Source: DASZXJ01 sp035545895 (GTDB lineage: Bacteria > Planctomycetota > Phycisphaerae > Tepidisphaerales > Tepidisphaeraceae). Taken from it: a stretch of DNA of 7,984 nt. The stretch lies in contig DASZXJ010000230.1 in NCBI GenBank assembly GCA_035545895.1, positions 1-7,984 on the forward strand, in the 5' to 3' direction. Shown here in pieces: positions 6,315 to 7,984 of the stretch. Made by a program: the position numbers and the translations under genes. Below the pieces are notes generated by a model. That model did no database searches. It was not told the DNA's origin and saw only the letters and a list, made by a program, of their open reading frames with translations. Numbering within the stretch: the stretch's first letter is position 1; every line of letters begins with the position of its first letter.

Positions 6315-6460
6315 TGAAGATCGAGACGATTGGTGCAGCCGACCGCGAATTGTCGGAAGCTGTGAAATGGTACGATGCAAAACGCCTCGGCTTAGGCGAT
6401 GAATTTCTTGAAGTTATGCATTTACATCGCCGCCCACGATATTGGCGAGAACGAGAGTAA
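6314..6460 (+). pseudogene. ParE/RelE-type toxin with internal in-frame deletion
   Basis: This 48-residue frame is too short to stand out by length. Its first 34 residues (MKIETIGAADRELSEAVKWY, then DAKRLGLGDEFLEV) match the two N-terminal helices of ParE/RelE-superfamily toxins, which typically read 'EAVxWYxxRxxGLGxEFLxxV'. Its last residues (MHLHRRPRYWRERE) match the family's usual ending 'VxHxHRxPxYWxxR'. Family members have about 90-100 residues, so roughly 45-50 residues, the central beta-sheet, are missing between V34 and M35, with the frame kept. Loss of that sheet should abolish toxic activity. It overlaps the antitoxin stop (TGATGA) and ends one base before the convergent isochorismatase stop. 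It could be a dead toxin, or a small antitoxin-binding remnant; the latter is speculation. Confidence 0.75.
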
Positions 6461-6461
6461 A

Positions 6462-7091
6462 CTAATGCTTCATTGACGCACCGTATTCACCACGATTCTT
6501 TGCCGAGAATCGAACCTCCTTGCTCAGACATATCTCCGCCCCGCAGAATTTTTCCAGTTGGCTGAGCGCCACATTGTGATCGAAATCACTTTCGGCAGCA
6601 CAGCAGTTGGAAAGCACGACCATCGGATACCGATGCATGTGCGCATCATGGGCGGTGAACAGCACGCACAGATTCGTCGCGATGCCGCTCAGGATCAGGC
6701 GTTTGATCTTCAAATCCTCCAGCAGCGGCAATAACGAGGTCGAAAAAAACCCCGAATGCCTTGGCTTGAGAATAAAATAATCGTTTGGGCCAGGTTTTAA
6801 CCGGCGGGACACTTCGCGGCCCCTGGCGCCCTTTCGAATGCAGTGCTGGTAAACATCTCCGAAATGACTTCGCCATTGGCCGAAGTTGTCGTTGACGTAA
6901 ATCACCGGCAAGCCGGCACGACGCATTTTGCCCCGAAATGCCGCCAAACGCGTCGATAGCTTCATTGCCCAGGGCAGCACCTTGTCGCCGCTGAGGAATT
7001 CCAGGTCATTGATGCAATCGATGTCGCCGCTGAGGACTTTCAGCGAAAGCGATGATCTTCCCGCACGCTTGCTCATTGCAATCTGATCCAT
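6462..7091 (-). CDS. Isochorismatase family cysteine hydrolase
   Basis: A 209-residue protein of the isochorismatase-like superfamily, cytoplasmic alpha/beta hydrolases that cut amides or vinyl ethers with an Asp-Lys-Cys triad. The expected residues are visible: D25 in DIDCINDLEF, K109 in YFILKPRHSGFF, and C142 in LSGIATNLCVLFTAHDA. GLPVIYVNDNFGQWRSHF is the usual third conserved block and points to the subgroup annotated 'cysteine hydrolase' or nicotinamidase-related. The nicotinamidase metal site (DxH type) is not evident, so the substrate stays open. The catalytic Asp block reads DIDCINDL rather than the common VIDMINDF. The start may be ATG 7091 or ATG 7076 (MSKRAG); neither has a strong Shine-Dalgarno sequence. 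It diverges from the YciE-like gene, with a 142-base shared upstream region. Confidence 0.88.
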   Translation of the reverse strand: MDQIAMSKRAGRSSLSLKVLSGDIDCINDLEFLSGDKVLPWAMKLSTRLAAFRGKMRRAGLPVIYVNDNFGQWRSHFGDVYQHCIRKGARGREVSRRLKPGPNDYFILKPRHSGFFSTSLLPLLEDLKIKRLILSGIATNLCVLFTAHDAHMHRYPMVVLSNCCAAESDFDHNVALSQLEKFCGAEICLSKEVRFSAKNRGEYGASMKH

Positions 7092-7104
7092 CTTAGCGAC
7101 GGCA

Positions 7105-7188
7105 AATAGTTTGAAGCGACGGATCAGGATGCCTCGTATCGTCCATTCAGAAATCCCCCGGTTATCCGGCGAAATCCATCAAACTATT
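7105..7188. promoter_or_regulatory. Paired repeats in the divergent upstream region
   Basis: A perfect 10-base inverted repeat, AATAGTTTGA at 7105-7114 and TCAAACTATT at 7179-7188, spans most of the region between the isochorismatase and YciE-like genes, 64 bases apart. The direct repeat AGCGACGG occurs at 7095-7102 and 7115-7122, offset 20 bases, about two helical turns, and brackets the left arm. Such an arrangement could be operator sites, but no regulator gene is nearby. Confidence 0.35.
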
Positions 7189-7220
7189 GTTCGTTGCTGG
7201 CAATCAAACCATTAACCGAT

Positions 7221-7227
7221 AAAGGAG
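7221..7227 (+). promoter_or_regulatory. Strong Shine-Dalgarno sequence of the YciE-like gene
   Basis: AAAGGAG lies six bases before the ATG at 7234. It is the strongest ribosome binding site among the complete genes here and selects 7234 over the second ATG at 7240. Confidence 0.8.
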
Positions 7228-7233
7228 TCGCAC

Positions 7234-7743
7234 ATGGCCATGGAAACATTGAACGATCTGATGGAGGACGAACTCAAGGACCTTTACAATGCCGAGAATC
7301 AGCTTCTCAAGGCGCTGCCGAAAATGGCGAAGAAGGCATCCTCAACCGAACTGAAGACGGCCTTTCAAAGTCATCTGAAGGAAACCGAGGGGCATGTTCA
7401 GCGCCTGGAAAAAATCGGCAAAATGCTGGACGTGAAACTGACCGGCAAGAAATGTCATGCCATGGAAGGCCTGGTTGAAGAAGGCAAGGAAGTGATCGAC
7501 GAGAATGGCGAAGACGCGGTGATCGACGCGGCGCTCATCGGCGCCGCCCAGCGCGTCGAACATTATGAAATCGCCGCCTACGGCACGGTCCGCGCGATGG
7601 CCGAACAGCTCGGCCAAAATGATATCGCGAATCTTCTTCAACAGACCCTGGACGAAGAAGGCGCTGCCGACAAGAAGCTGACCGCCATCGCCGAGGAAGG
7701 CGTCCTGCGCGAAGCCGCGACAGCCGCGGAGGTGGCGGAATAG
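7234..7743 (+). CDS. YciE/YciF family ferritin-like protein (DUF892)
   Basis: A 169-residue all-helical protein of the DUF892 family, ferritin-like four-helix bundles linked to stress responses; E. coli YciF forms a di-metal bundle, but the biochemical role is not settled. It opens ETLNDLMEDELKDLYNAENQLLKALPKM and continues with FQSHLKETEGHVQRLEKIG, the conserved Cys-containing KKCHAMEGLVEEGKEVI, then AAQRVEHYEIAAYGTVRAMAEQLG and LLQQTLDEEGAADKKLTAIAE. Likely metal ligands are E21, E50 to H54, E109/H110 and E141/E142. Length matches the family. The alanine-rich C-terminus (REAATAAEVAE) extends past the bundle. A strong ribosome binding site and a terminator right behind it suggest a well-expressed single-gene unit. 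It diverges from the isochorismatase gene. Confidence 0.93.
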   Translation: MAMETLNDLMEDELKDLYNAENQLLKALPKMAKKASSTELKTAFQSHLKETEGHVQRLEKIGKMLDVKLTGKKCHAMEGLVEEGKEVIDENGEDAVIDAALIGAAQRVEHYEIAAYGTVRAMAEQLGQNDIANLLQQTLDEEGAADKKLTAIAEEGVLREAATAAEVAE

Positions 7744-7757
7744 TTCTCGTTTTTTGC

Positions 7758-7800
7758 GGGCGGAGAGGTTCCACTCCCTCTCCGCCCATTTATTTTTTAT
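7758..7800 (+). terminator. Intrinsic terminator after the YciE-like gene
   Basis: A perfect 11-bp stem (GGGCGGAGAGG at 7758-7768 with CCTCTCCGCCC at 7777-7787), an 8-base loop and the T-rich tail ATTTATTTTTTATTC, beginning 14 bases after the stop codon. This is a textbook rho-independent terminator. Confidence 0.9.
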
Positions 7801-7827
7801 TCACAGGCCACGTCGATGAAACTCATA

Positions 7828-7851
7828 TAGCCCCGGGCATGCCCGGGGCTA
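7828..7851. repeat. 24-bp perfect palindrome abutting the right IS
   Basis: The sequence starting TAGCCCCGGGCA is its own reverse complement over 24 bases, centred between 7839 and 7840. Its last two bases are the TA (7850-7851) next to the IS end at 7852. It could be a second terminator hairpin or a dispersed intergenic palindrome into which the IS inserted. Confidence 0.8.
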
Positions 7852-7984
7852 GAGCGGTTTTCAGATGACTGTACACCTATCCTGCGGTAGGCTGAGCCGA
7901 TCACCTGCTGTTGGAGGTGTGGCATGGAGGGCTTGTCGTTGGATCTTCGGGAGCGGATTTGCACCGCGTGCGATGAACAGACGG
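7852..7984 (+). mobile_element. IS630-like insertion sequence, 5' end only (right copy)
   Basis: The element begins GAGCGGTTTTCAGATGAC right after TA and runs off the window. It holds 72 bases of leader and the start of the transposase gene. The first 83 bases match the left copy with one difference. The context C-TA at the junction, and TA-G at the left copy, fits the CTAG target preference reported for IS630. Confidence 0.82.
7924..7984 (+). CDS. IS630-like transposase, N-terminal fragment
   Basis: Twenty codons are visible before the window ends. They contain SLDLRERICTACDE, the opening helix of the IS630/Tc1-mariner helix-turn-helix domain that binds the element's ends (usual form 'YSxDLRERVVxAVxEG'). 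GGAGG at 7913-7917 lies six bases upstream of the ATG. CACCT at 7902-7906 could pair with AGGTG at 7915-7919, covering the ribosome binding site; this would limit translation, but the stem is only five base pairs. The DDE catalytic domain is outside the window. Confidence 0.75.
   Translation, partial: MEGLSLDLRERICTACDEQT

Noticed and set aside
6421..6460. Alternative reading of the toxin remnant as a frameshifted full-length toxin
   Set aside because: Both family-like ends are in the same frame, and only 147 bases separate start and stop, so sequence is missing rather than shifted.
1..7984. Composite transposon carrying the whole interval as cargo
   Set aside because: The interior contains rpsA, an essential housekeeping gene, and no resistance or cargo-type cluster; independent insertions or contig ends are simpler explanations.
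1..7984. tRNA, rRNA or riboswitch genes
   Set aside because: No cloverleaf, rRNA core motif or recognisable aptamer was seen; intergenic gaps are mostly under 150 bases and are accounted for by promoters, terminators and repeats.

Overview
The window looks like a piece of a planctomycete chromosome, possibly of the Phycisphaerae side of the phylum. The pointers are a squalene-cyclase-like toroid fused to DUF4159, the ~80-residue 'MTIQELQ..H..RPFEPFRI..ADGR' protein, a five-domain ribosomal protein S1 ending in a short basic/RGGLDWNW tail, and a single-pair VOC protein. All are family resemblances judged by eye; no search was run.

Layout. Both ends are the same IS630-like element in opposite orientation: 85 of 86 bases match between 1-86 and 7849-7934 (reverse complement), the transposases read outward, and each IS meets the interior at a TA (84-85 and 7850-7851). 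Next to the left IS lies an ORF of unknown function (59-523) that starts inside the IS and is probably 5'-truncated, then another unknown gene (583-1221). On the minus strand follow rpsA (3596-5068) and, downstream of it, the toroid/DUF4159 gene (1246-3510). On the plus strand come the small planctomycete protein (5199-5441), a VOC/glyoxalase-fold protein (5523-6023), and an addiction-module pair made of an intact antitoxin (6090-6314) and a ParE/RelE-type toxin with its middle deleted (6314-6460). An isochorismatase-like cysteine hydrolase (6462-7091) is on the minus strand. A YciE/YciF ferritin-like protein (7234-7743) ends in a clear intrinsic terminator. No gene-free stretch exceeds 300 bases.

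How the genes fit together. The interior is mostly chromosomal housekeeping plus small accessory genes; rpsA argues against the ISs carrying it as transposon cargo. rpsA and the DUF4159 gene may be co-transcribed. Between them, and running into the signal-peptide codons of the second gene, sits a repeat of GGGGCRA-like heptamers in two opposing arms. On the transcribed strand it can form a ~30-bp hairpin or a G-quadruplex, and it also supplies the likely ribosome binding site. This is the most unusual structure in the window, followed by the internally deleted toxin and the invertible arrangement of ISs. I do not see evidence for a wholly new multi-gene system.
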